Shown in pieces: positions 12,412 through 18,630 of a DNA stretch of 18,630 nucleotides. The DNA comes from Collinsella sp. (GTDB lineage: Bacteria; Actinomycetota; Coriobacteriia; Coriobacteriales; Coriobacteriaceae): the NCBI GenBank assembly GCA_019413955.1, contig DXMX01000008.1, positions 1 through 18,630 of the forward strand, read 5' to 3'. The notes below the pieces were generated by a model. That model was not told the DNA's origin. It made no database searches and was given only the letters and a program-made list of their open reading frames with translations. Each line of letters starts with the position of its first letter. The stretch's first letter is position 1. The position numbers and the translations under genes are program-made.

Positions 12412-13035
12412 ATGATCAACAGAAGACAGCTATTCGTCTTGGCATCAGGAGCTGTTATGTTTGCTGGGGCGAGAGGGGCCAACGCTGCGCAGCTTACGAA
12501 TGCGCAAAAACGATTGACGCTTGTGACCGACATGATAGTTCGGAATGAGGCTGGGGTTATTGTGTCCTCGGCGCGAAGCAAAGATGTCTTGGGTGCCGGA
12601 AATAGAAAAATGGCTGTTGGCAGCATAAACAGGAATAATGACGGTGCAGCGTCCCTGACAAGAGCGGCAACTAAGAATTTGGTGACGGTTCATAGGGAGT
12701 CAGATGATTCACTGCCGGTGTTGGCAAAGATTGAGATTGTTGTTGAATATTCTGAAGATGGGCAAAGCATTGCAATTCGGTCAGGAAAATATTCGATAAT
12801 TCAAACCGATCCGCTTGTGATGTATGCAAACGCTTGGTATGCGCTCATGCAGAAAGATAAATATGTGATGAACTACTTCACAGAAAGCGAAGCATCATAT
12901 GAAACGGGGTGGGGGCCAACGCCATACGATGCGGAGAAGGATAAGTGGACGTGCGGATCGGGTATGGGCGCGACGATTACAGACTTTATTAACGATTCAA
13001 CATATAGTTTTGCTATCGACTGCTATATCGAATAG
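12412..13035 (+). CDS. Exported protein of unknown function with Tat-like signal
   Basis: The product is 207 residues of no recognised family. The N-terminus MINRRQLFVLASGAVMFAGA has two arginines before the hydrophobic core, as in twin-arginine signals, with a likely cleavage at ANA-AQ. The mature part is polar and rich in beta-strand-like sequence, with a Cys near the end (KWTCGSG) and another in the closing AIDCYIE, which might form a disulfide. The ribosome site GAGAGGA is directly upstream. It follows the membrane-anchored gene by 20 nt on the same strand and shares its low GC. The nearest downstream terminator-like hairpin is at 13155. Confidence 0.65.
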   Translation: MINRRQLFVLASGAVMFAGARGANAAQLTNAQKRLTLVTDMIVRNEAGVIVSSARSKDVLGAGNRKMAVGSINRNNDGAASLTRAATKNLVTVHRESDDSLPVLAKIEIVVEYSEDGQSIAIRSGKYSIIQTDPLVMYANAWYALMQKDKYVMNYFTESEASYETGWGPTPYDAEKDKWTCGSGMGATITDFINDSTYSFAIDCYIE

Positions 13036-13154
13036 ACATGACGGCATAAAACGAATTGGCCTATAAGCATGTCATTACTTAAGCAAAGCTGAAATCTTGG
13101 CATCTAGTGCTCGGGACTGCCCAGCTTGGGGTACAACTCAACGTGAACAATGAT

Positions 13155-13178
13155 GGCCCGCCACATGTTTGGCGGGCC
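13155..13178 (+). terminator. Intrinsic terminator between the exported-protein block and htrA
   Basis: GGCCCGCCA (13155-13163) pairs perfectly with TGGCGGGCC (13170-13178) across a 6-nt loop, followed by TTTGGTTATTT. The stretch 13036-13154 before it holds no gene. htrA starts 29 nt later. Confidence 0.75.
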
Positions 13179-13207
13179 TTTGGTTATTTGACGAAAGGAT
13201 CGCAGCT

Positions 13208-14671
13208 ATGAGCGAGAACGATTCCCAGCGTCCCCAGGATGCGGGCAACGCCGGCGAGACTCAGCAGCAGCCGCGCGTGCAGGTGGAGTCGACGCCTGCC
13301 GATGGCAACAACATTCCCTACGTGCAGGCCTACGACACGCAGACCGGTAAGCCGCTGGGTGGCCAGCAGGTTGTAAACAAGCACACGGTGGTCAAGACCA
13401 AGACCAAAAAGCTGCCGATCTTTATTACGGCACTCGCCGGCTGTGCCTGCGGCGCTCTGCTGGTCATTGCGCTCATTATGAGCGGCACGCTCAACATTGG
13501 CGGCGGAAAGAATGCCGTGACGGCGGGTGCTTCGGGTTCGTCGACGCAAAAGATCTCGATCGACTCCGAGGACACCACGCTGGCCGAGGCCGTTTCTGCC
13601 AAGGCGTTGCCCTCCGTGGTTTCCATTACCGCCACTTCGAGCGGCGGCCAGAATGGCTCGCTTTCGCAGTCTGCCGACGAGTCGGACGGCTCGGGCAGTG
13701 TCGGTTCGGGCGTTGTGCTCGATACCGAGGGCCACATCCTCACCAACAACCACGTGGTCGATGGCTATGACCAGTACGTGGTGACCATGGATGACGGCAC
13801 CACATATGAGGCCGAGTTCGTGGGCAACGACGCCTCGAGCGACCTGGCCGTTATCAAGCTCAAGGACGCCGACGCCTCCAAGCTCACGCCGATTGAGATC
13901 GGTGATTCCTCCAAGCTCAACGTGGGCGAGTGGGTCATGGCCATCGGTTCGCCGTTTGGCAACGAGCAGTCTGTCTCCACGGGTATCGTCTCGGCGCTCT
14001 ATCGCTCTACGGCCATGAGCTCTGCCAACGGTAACACCATCTATGCCAACATGATCCAGACCGATGCCGCCATCAACCCGGGCAACTCCGGCGGCGCGCT
14101 CGTTAACGATAACGGCGAGCTTGTGGGTATCAACTCGCTCATCGAGAGCTACTCGGGCTCCAGCTCGGGCGTGGGCTTTGCCATTCCGGTCAACTATGCC
14201 AAGAACATTGCCGACCAGATCATCGACGGCAAGACGCCGGTGCATCCGTACATGGGCGCTACGCTTTCGAGCGTCAACGCGCTCAACGCCCGCACCAACA
14301 AGCTGAGCACCGATAGCGGCGCGTATGTAGCGAGCGTCGTCGAGGATGGCCCCGCCGCCAAGGCTGGCATCCAGGAAGGCGATGTCATCACCAAGCTGGG
14401 CGACGACGAGATCACGAGCGCCGATGGCCTGATCATCGCGTTGCGCAGCCACGAGGTGGGCGAGAAGGTCGAGATCACGCTCATGCGCGGCAAGGAAGAG
14501 AAGACGGTCACCGTCGAGCTGGGCTCTGATGAGGAGTTACAGAACCAGCAGCAGAACGACAGCGCGACCGACACCGGCAACGGCGGCATTACCGATGAGC
14601 AGCTGCGCCAGTACCTGGAGGAGCTGCTGGGCCAGCAGGGCCAGGGTCAGGGCAACGGCCAGGGTTTCTAA
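13208..14671 (+). CDS. htrA: HtrA/DegP-type membrane-anchored serine protease with PDZ domain
   Basis: The product is 487 residues. A long polar cytoplasmic N-terminus (1-69) leads to one membrane helix (IFITALAGCACGALLVIALI, 71-90), so the protease lies outside the membrane. The trypsin-like triad is complete: His182 in LTNNHVVDG, Asp212 in SSDLAVIKL and Ser294 in NPGNSGGALV. One PDZ domain follows (AYVASVVEDGPAAKAGIQEG, then DEITSADGLI). The tail is rich in Gln and Gly (GQQGQGQGNGQGF). HtrA proteins degrade or refold damaged exported proteins and respond to envelope stress. The start ATG at 13208 has GAAAGGA 8 nt upstream; the longer frame begins inside the terminator. It is a single gene with its own terminator. 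Confidence 0.95.
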   Translation: MSENDSQRPQDAGNAGETQQQPRVQVESTPADGNNIPYVQAYDTQTGKPLGGQQVVNKHTVVKTKTKKLPIFITALAGCACGALLVIALIMSGTLNIGGGKNAVTAGASGSSTQKISIDSEDTTLAEAVSAKALPSVVSITATSSGGQNGSLSQSADESDGSGSVGSGVVLDTEGHILTNNHVVDGYDQYVVTMDDGTTYEAEFVGNDASSDLAVIKLKDADASKLTPIEIGDSSKLNVGEWVMAIGSPFGNEQSVSTGIVSALYRSTAMSSANGNTIYANMIQTDAAINPGNSGGALVNDNGELVGINSLIESYSGSSSGVGFAIPVNYAKNIADQIIDGKTPVHPYMGATLSSVNALNARTNKLSTDSGAYVASVVEDGPAAKAGIQEGDVITKLGDDEITSADGLIIALRSHEVGEKVEITLMRGKEEKTVTVELGSDEELQNQQQNDSATDTGNGGITDEQLRQYLEELLGQQGQGQGNGQGF

Positions 14672-14698
14672 CGAGCTGTATCGTACATACCGATGCCA

Positions 14699-14737
14699 GA
14701 GGGGGCTGTTCCGCCAGCGGGGGACAGCCCCTCTTTT
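14699..14737 (+). terminator. Intrinsic terminator of htrA
   Basis: GAGGGGGCTGTTCC (14699-14712) pairs with GGGGACAGCCCCTC (14720-14733), followed by TTTT. It lies 28 nt after the stop codon. Confidence 0.85.
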
Positions 14738-14742
14738 CCTAT

Positions 14743-14771
14743 TGATCCTTTGGGGACGGGGAAACGGATCA
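14743..14771. repeat. Small inverted repeat between convergent htrA and the Xre gene
   Basis: TGATCC (14743-14748) and GGATCA (14766-14771) flank TTTGGGGACGGGGAAAC. There is no T-run on either side. It may be part of a dispersed intergenic element or the end of the leftward transcript. Confidence 0.35.
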
Positions 14772-14777
14772 TTTTGG

Positions 14778-15029
14778 TTAGTCTTCGTCGCTGGGAAGAC
14801 TTCCAAATGCCTCGACGTACTCTTCGTCCGACATCCAGTCGATGATGTCGCCGGGTTTGCAGTGAAGCGCCTCGCACATTGCGGTCAACGTCGAAAAGCG
14901 GATGCCCTTGAGCCGCCCCGTTTTAATGCGCGAAACGTTAACGGGCGAGATGCCGATAATGTCGGCAAGTTCTTGAGAGGACATTTTGCGATCCGCCATG
15001 ACGCGATCGAGTCTCATGACGATTGGCAT
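14778..15029 (-). CDS. Small Xre/Cro-type HTH regulator (YozG-like)
   Basis: The product is 83 residues. The helix-turn-helix is ADRKMSSQELADIIGISPVN followed by VSRIKTGRLKGIRFSTLTAM, and the end LHCKPGDIIDWM is typical of the short HTH_26/YozG family. Proteins of this type usually sit next to a DUF2975 membrane protein, as here: that gene lies 12 nt upstream on the same strand. The ribosome site AGAAGGAGGG precedes the ATG with good spacing. The pair probably forms a small regulatory unit in which the membrane protein affects the regulator; the signal is not known. Confidence 0.85.
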   Translation of the reverse strand: MPIVMRLDRVMADRKMSSQELADIIGISPVNVSRIKTGRLKGIRFSTLTAMCEALHCKPGDIIDWMSDEEYVEAFGSLPSDED

Positions 15030-15041
15030 GCTGCCCTCCTT

Positions 15042-15563
15042 CTAAATAATGGCGTCAACGTCCGACTGCAAGAGTCGCCCGTACTCAAAGATAGCCGAAA
15101 GGGATAGCGCAAACAAAGCGAGAACCAGTGTCCAAGCGTTAAAACCAAAGATGCCAATTGCGGTAATACTGACGTCGTTGGGGAGCTGGATGGCACACAG
15201 GTTATCTAGGGTAATCGAGACAATTGAAGAAATGAGCAGCAGAAGTCCAACAACCAGAAGACGCCGGCATTGTTTTCGCGTGAATATCGACTGAGTGCTG
15301 ACGACGTCAAGGCAGAAGTTCACGTAGACAATCAGGCATGCGATTGAAAGCGCCAGGGCCAGAACGTCGCGGATGGCAAGCGCGGTAAGGACGGCGCTCG
15401 GAATGGACTCACCGTTAATGTAGAGGGGAGTGGGTGCAAAGAGCACCTCCCGCGCCTCGTTGGCAACGCTGAACGCTGAGAAGGCCGCCATGATTGCTGC
15501 GACAGACAAAGTGGCGAGCAACATCACACTGCTAAAACGGCATCGTTTATCTGAGCTTTCCAT
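15042..15563 (-). CDS. Four-helix membrane protein, DUF2975-like
   Basis: The product is 173 residues with four hydrophobic helices: SSVMLLATLSVAAIMAAFSA, then a segment near LAIRDVLALALSIACLIVYV, LLVVGLLLLISSIVSI and AWTLVLALFALSLSAI. The loop around FTRKQCRRL and the closing EYGRLLQSDVD fit DUF2975 proteins, which are regularly encoded next to a YozG-type HTH gene. The start is taken at the ATG 15563-15561; the longer TTG start would lie in the terminator loop region. A weak GGGG lies about 6 nt upstream. It is followed after 12 nt by the HTH gene. Confidence 0.75.
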   Translation of the reverse strand: MESSDKRCRFSSVMLLATLSVAAIMAAFSAFSVANEAREVLFAPTPLYINGESIPSAVLTALAIRDVLALALSIACLIVYVNFCLDVVSTQSIFTRKQCRRLLVVGLLLLISSIVSITLDNLCAIQLPNDVSITAIGIFGFNAWTLVLALFALSLSAIFEYGRLLQSDVDAII

Positions 15564-15572
15564 AATTAACCC

Positions 15573-15599
15573 CAAAAAGGCTGCGGCAATGCCGCAGCC
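15573..15599 (-). terminator. Intrinsic terminator after the small secreted protein
   Basis: GGCTGCGGCA (15599-15590 on the minus strand) and TGCCGCAGCC (15588-15579) form a 10-bp stem with a minimal loop, followed by TTTTT. Lying just before the DUF2975 start, it separates or attenuates between the two units. Confidence 0.85.
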
Positions 15600-15607
15600 A
15601 AAAAATC

Positions 15608-15976
15608 CTAAGCATAGATGGTTCTTGCTTCAGAATGCCAACTGCCGTTGTAATAGTAAGTAACAGTTACGACGACGCTTCCGTTGCTGAGTCCGTATCT
15701 ATAAGTCCAGCTGATGTTGCTTACTCGAGAATTGGAGGTCCAGTTCTTTATGGATTTGATGCCTGTTATCGTTCCATAGGTATCGTTAACGGTGTAAGTA
15801 ACATGGAGCCTGACGCCGTTCGAATAGGCGAGGGTGGTTTCGGCGGTGTAGATTGAACGACTTTCGGCAACTGGCGAAATGATAGAGGAATGGGTTTCTG
15901 CTGCGAAGGCGGGCTGCGCGGTCATGCACGATAACCCAACAAGGCAGACGGCGAGTAAATAAGCAACCTTTTTCAT
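15608..15976 (-). CDS. Small secreted protein of unknown function
   Basis: The product is 122-123 residues of no recognised family. A signal peptide is clear (MKKVAYLLAVCLVGLSCMTA, cleavage near AFA-AE). The mature part is rich in Tyr, Thr and Ser with alternating beta-strand pattern (LHVTYTVNDTYGTITGIKSI, then VVVTVTYYYNGSWHSEARTI), suggesting a compact extracellular beta-sheet domain. The start at 15976 has AGGAG 6 nt upstream; the ATG three bases earlier is equally possible. A strong terminator follows the stop. The gene is lower in GC than its surroundings. Confidence 0.7.
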   Translation of the reverse strand: MKKVAYLLAVCLVGLSCMTAQPAFAAETHSSIISPVAESRSIYTAETTLAYSNGVRLHVTYTVNDTYGTITGIKSIKNWTSNSRVSNISWTYRYGLSNGSVVVTVTYYYNGSWHSEARTIYA

Positions 15977-16030
15977 CATTGGCTCCTAACTATCTGGTGA
16001 TTATTTTTTAAACTCCTTTCTGACATCGAG

Positions 16031-16432
16031 CTATTCCTTTTGCGTAATCGTGATGGCTGTTGGCGTTATGAGGGCGGGCAGCTTTGTGGGATCGGGATCG
16101 CTGCTGGTGTTGACGGTGCAGGTTACGTCAACGTAGACGCCTTCTTTGATGGCTCCGACTTCTGCCTTCTTGCCATCCTGATCCTTAATGGGGATGGTTG
16201 AATTGATTTTGAAGTTGAGGTGCAGCGGTGCGGATTGGAATTGCTCACTTGCGATAACGAAGCGACCTTCGCTCGCCCCGCTGGCGGAAGGGTGATACAC
16301 AGCAACGACTTCGCCCCGCAAGGAAAGGTCCTTCGAAAAGGGAATGTCCTTCCAGAAAAAGCCGAGCAAAGCGGCTGCTATAAGGACAAGGGGGACGAGG
16401 ATGGTTAGGAAACGTTTGGACTGATTCTTCAT
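16031..16432 (-). CDS. Membrane-anchored small protein of unknown function
   Basis: The product is 133 residues. After MKNQSKR there is one hydrophobic segment (FLTILVPLVLIAAALLGFFW), then an outside beta-rich domain (LSLRGEVVAVYHPSASGASE, later KEGVYVDVTCTVN and PTAITITQKE). The overall look is of a small OB-like domain, similar in style to the product at 12023, but no family is recognised. The start at 16432 is chosen because GAGGTG lies 7 nt upstream; the longer frame enters the promoter region. A promoter with TTGTGT and TATTAT precedes it. The small secreted gene follows after 55 nt, so both may be co-transcribed. Confidence 0.65.
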   Translation of the reverse strand: MKNQSKRFLTILVPLVLIAAALLGFFWKDIPFSKDLSLRGEVVAVYHPSASGASEGRFVIASEQFQSAPLHLNFKINSTIPIKDQDGKKAEVGAIKEGVYVDVTCTVNTSSDPDPTKLPALITPTAITITQKE

Positions 16433-16450
16433 TTCAATCACCTCACGTTG

Positions 16451-16481
16451 ATAATACCAAAATATATTGCAAACACAATAT
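16451..16481 (-). promoter_or_regulatory. Promoter with overlapping palindrome upstream of the membrane-anchored gene
   Basis: On the minus strand TTGTGT (16478-16473) and TATTAT (16456-16451) are 16 bp apart. ATATTG-N6-CAATAT (16464-16481) is a palindrome covering the -35, a likely repressor site. The surrounding ~60 bp is strikingly AT-rich for this window. Confidence 0.6.
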
Positions 16482-16610
16482 AAAATATTAACTACTATGA
16501 ACTGAGTCGCATAATTTAGCATGTCGAACCCGCTGTCGCTCCAGTTTGACGGTTGCCGATTCGGTGCGGTTTGAGACCGCTATTCGGCCCCATCGTGACC
16601 GGTGGTACTC

Positions 16611-16616
16611 TAGTAT
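16611..16616 (+). promoter_or_regulatory. Putative -10 (TAGTAT) of ligA
   Basis: TAGTAT lies 30 nt before the ligA start codon, in the same form as before the GntR gene and glnA. No convincing -35 is seen at 16-18 bp. Confidence 0.35.
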
Positions 16617-16646
16617 CCGTTTGAAATCGAGCGAAGGAGTACCGCT

Positions 16647-18630
16647 ATGGAGCAATCGAGCCTGTTTGGTGACGGTGTGGACATCGATACCGAAACGCCC
16701 GCGAGCGCGGATGCCGCCGCACCGACCGACGCCCGTGCCCAGGCGGCAGCGCGCGCGGCCGAGCTGCGCCACGAGCTCGATTACCACGCGTACCGCTACT
16801 ACATGCTCGACGCACCCGAGATCACGGACGCCGCCTTCGACAAAATGCTCGTTGAGCTGCAGGAGATTGAGGCGGCCTATCCTGACCTGGTGACGCCCGA
16901 CAGCTATACCCAGCGCGTGGGCGGATACGTGAGCGAGCAGTTTGCGCCGGTCACGCACATGGCCCGCATGTATTCCATGGACGATGCCATGGACCTGGAC
17001 GAACTTGACGCGTGGCTCATGCGCACCGAGGATGCGCTCGGCGCCGGTAGCGCCACCTATACCTGTGAGCTCAAGATCGACGGTCTGGGCGTGGCGCTTA
17101 CCTACCAAAACGGCACCTTTGTGCGCGCCGCCACACGCGGCGACGGCACCACGGGCGAGGACGTGTCGCTTAACGTGCGCACCATCAAGGACGTGCCCAT
17201 GCACCTGTCCGAGGCGGCGCTCACCCACATGGGTGCCGACCGCGAGCGTACCATCGAGGTACGCGGCGAGGTCTATATGCCCAAGGGCAGCTTTGTTCGT
17301 CTGAATGAAGAGGCCGATGCCGAGGGCCGCGACCCCTTTGCCAACCCGCGCAACGCCGCCGCCGGATCATTGCGCCAGAAGGATCCCAAGGTCACGGCAC
17401 GTCGCGACTTGGCCACCTTCATCTACGCCATCGCCGATACCGATCCGCTGCACGTCCACAGCCAGCGCGAGTTTCTGGACTGGCTGCGCAGCGCCGGCTT
17501 TAGCGTCAATCCCAACGTGGCACGCTGCGCCACGCCGGCCGAGGTCCACGAGTTCTGTGCCCAGGCCCTCGAGCATCGCGGTGACCTGGACTACGACATC
17601 GACGGCGTGGTCGTAAAGGTCGACAGCTTCCAACAGCAGCTCGACCTGGGCTTTACCGCTCGCGCACCGCGCTGGGCCATTGCCTTTAAGTTCCCGCCCG
17701 AGGAAAAGCAGACCGTACTGCGCGAGATTCGCATCCAGGTAGGCCGCACCGGTGTGCTCACGCCGGTCGCCGAGTTCGACCCGGTGACGGTTGCCGGCTC
17801 CACTATCGCGCGCGCCACGCTGCACAACATCGACGAGATCCGTCGCAAAAACGTGCGCGAGGGCGACACTATCATCGTGCACAAGGCGGGCGACGTAATC
17901 CCCGAGGTCGTGGGCCCGGTGCTCGACAAACGCCCGGCCGATTCGGTCGACTGGCAGATGCCCGAGGCCTGCCCCGTGTGCGGCAGCCCCGTGGTCCACG
18001 AGGATGGTGAGGTCGCTTACCGTTGCGTCTCCATCGACTGCCTCGCACAGCTCAAGGAGCGCTTGCTCCACTGGGTGAGCCGCGGCTGCATGGACGTCGA
18101 CGGCCTGGGCGACGAGATCGTCGACAAGATGATCGCCGCCGGCCTGATTCACGATGTCGCGGACTTCTACCAGCTCACGGTCGACGACATCGCCGGACTG
18201 GACACGGGGCGCACTTATGCCAGCTCCAACAGCAAAAAGGGCGTCAAGAAGGGTGACCCCATTCCGGTGGGCCTCAAGACGGCCGAGAAAATCATCGCCG
18301 AGCTCAACAAGTCCAAGAGCCAGCCGCTCGGTCGCGTGCTGTTTGCCCTGGGCATCCGCCACGTGGGCAAGAGCGTGGGCGAGGTCATCGCCGAGCGATT
18401 CCTGTCGATTGACAAGCTCATCTTGGCGAGCGAAGAGGACATCGCCGAGTGCGAGGGCATCGGTCCCAAGATTGCGGCGAGCGTCAAGCAGTTCCTGGCC
18501 GTGCCCGAGAACCTTGCCGTGCTGGAGCGCCTGCGTCAGGCGGGTCTGTCGCTCGAGGTCGATTTGGGCGCCGCGCACGCGCAGGCCGCAGCCGACGCTG
18601 GCGTGGCGGGCGAGCTCGCCGACGCACAGC
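16647..18630 (+). CDS. ligA: NAD+-dependent DNA ligase (3' end cut by window)
   Basis: The frame is open to the window end (661 codons seen). LigA seals nicks in DNA using NAD+ and is essential for replication and repair. In order: a poorly conserved acidic/alanine-rich N-terminal extension of ~35 residues; the NAD-binding Ia domain (HELDYHAYRYYMLDAPEITD with the conserved YY-x-D); the adenylation site CELKIDGLGVAL with Lys143 in KxDG, then RGDGTTGEDVS; the OB part (VGRTGVLTPVAEF); the four-Cys zinc finger (CPVCGSPV then YRCVSIDC); and helix-hairpin-helix repeats (LFALGIRHVGKSVGE, then ECEGIGPKIAASV). A loop of ~20 residues rich in Lys/Ser/Gly (residues ~525-545) is inserted before the hairpin repeats. 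The BRCT domain lies beyond the edge. GAAGGAG sits 7 nt before the ATG. Confidence 0.96.
   Translation, partial: MEQSSLFGDGVDIDTETPASADAAAPTDARAQAAARAAELRHELDYHAYRYYMLDAPEITDAAFDKMLVELQEIEAAYPDLVTPDSYTQRVGGYVSEQFAPVTHMARMYSMDDAMDLDELDAWLMRTEDALGAGSATYTCELKIDGLGVALTYQNGTFVRAATRGDGTTGEDVSLNVRTIKDVPMHLSEAALTHMGADRERTIEVRGEVYMPKGSFVRLNEEADAEGRDPFANPRNAAAGSLRQKDPKVTARRDLATFIYAIADTDPLHVHSQREFLDWLRSAGFSVNPNVARCATPAEVHEFCAQALEHRGDLDYDIDGVVVKVDSFQQQLDLGFTARAPRWAIAFKFPPEEKQTVLREIRIQVGRTGVLTPVAEFDPVTVAGSTIARATLHNIDEIRRKNVREGDTIIVHKAGDVIPEVVGPVLDKRPADSVDWQMPEACPVCGSPVVHEDGEVAYRCVSIDCLAQLKERLLHWVSRGCMDVDGLGDEIVDKMIAAGLIHDVADFYQLTVDDIAGLDTGRTYASSNSKKGVKKGDPIPVGLKTAEKIIAELNKSKSQPLGRVLFALGIRHVGKSVGEVIAERFLSIDKLILASEEDIAECEGIGPKIAASVKQFLAVPENLAVLERLRQAGLSLEVDLGAAHAQAAADAGVAGELADAQ

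Noticed and set aside
12412..12693. Minus-strand ORFs opposite the Tat-like exported protein
   Set aside because: No ribosome sites or motifs; the plus-strand frame has a signal sequence and a ribosome site.
13184..14452. Minus-strand open frame of 422 codons opposite htrA
   Set aside because: Shadow of htrA; Arg/His/Gly-rich with no recognisable motif.
17367..18578. Long minus-strand open frame (403 codons)
   Set aside because: Antisense shadow of ligA, caused by high GC at third codon positions; no domain motifs.

Overview
The window looks like a piece of a high-GC gut actinobacterial chromosome, most likely class Coriobacteriia (Collinsella-like). This is inferred from codon use, from a GlnA2-type glutamine synthetase next to a GlnR-type regulator, and from the style of the regulators. 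No rRNA, tRNA, CRISPR array or transposase gene was seen.

Layout. 1-925: 3' part of an Fe-S/FAD/NADH oxidoreductase of the old-yellow-enzyme/dienoyl-CoA-reductase type. 926-1560: hairpins, a frameshifted remnant of a GntR/FCD regulator, a terminator and a cluster of 19-bp palindromes. 1589-2842: an AlbA_2/ATPase/winged-helix regulator probably controlled by those palindromes. 2843-3383: non-coding, with a terminator, a 10-bp-periodic repeat and a ~160-bp inverted-repeat (MITE-like) element. 3384-4076: an intact GntR/FCD regulator. 4077-4469: hairpins and terminators. 4470-6401 (minus): eda (KDPG aldolase) and kdgK (KDG kinase), which together convert 2-keto-3-deoxygluconate to pyruvate and glyceraldehyde-3-phosphate. 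They are divergent from a LacI-family regulator (6637-7659) across a dense control region. That region has two LacI-type operators, a palindromic promoter, an 18-bp perfect inverted repeat and a 28-codon upstream ORF overlapping the kdgK start.

7702-8554: a two-gene HepT/MntA-type toxin-antitoxin module in which the nucleotidyltransferase antitoxin carries an N-terminal RelB/DinJ-like ribbon-helix-helix segment. 8688-10738: a glutamine synthetase homologue followed by a GlnR-like orphan OmpR-family regulator. The synthetase homologue lacks several canonical metal ligands, and a GlnR-box-like site precedes it. 10921-13035: a lower-GC three-gene block with a secreted papain-like cysteine-peptidase candidate, a membrane-anchored protein and a Tat-like exported protein. 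13208-14671: an HtrA/DegP-type membrane serine protease. 14778-16432 (minus): a small Xre-type regulator with a DUF2975-type membrane protein, then two small exported or anchored proteins. 16647-end: ligA, NAD+-dependent DNA ligase, cut by the window edge.

The best candidates for new biology are the RHH-MntA fusion with HepT, the structured leader and coupled upstream ORF of kdgK, the ligand-depleted GlnA beside GlnR, and the operator array in front of the AlbA_2 regulator. All function statements rest on motif recognition by eye; no searches were run.
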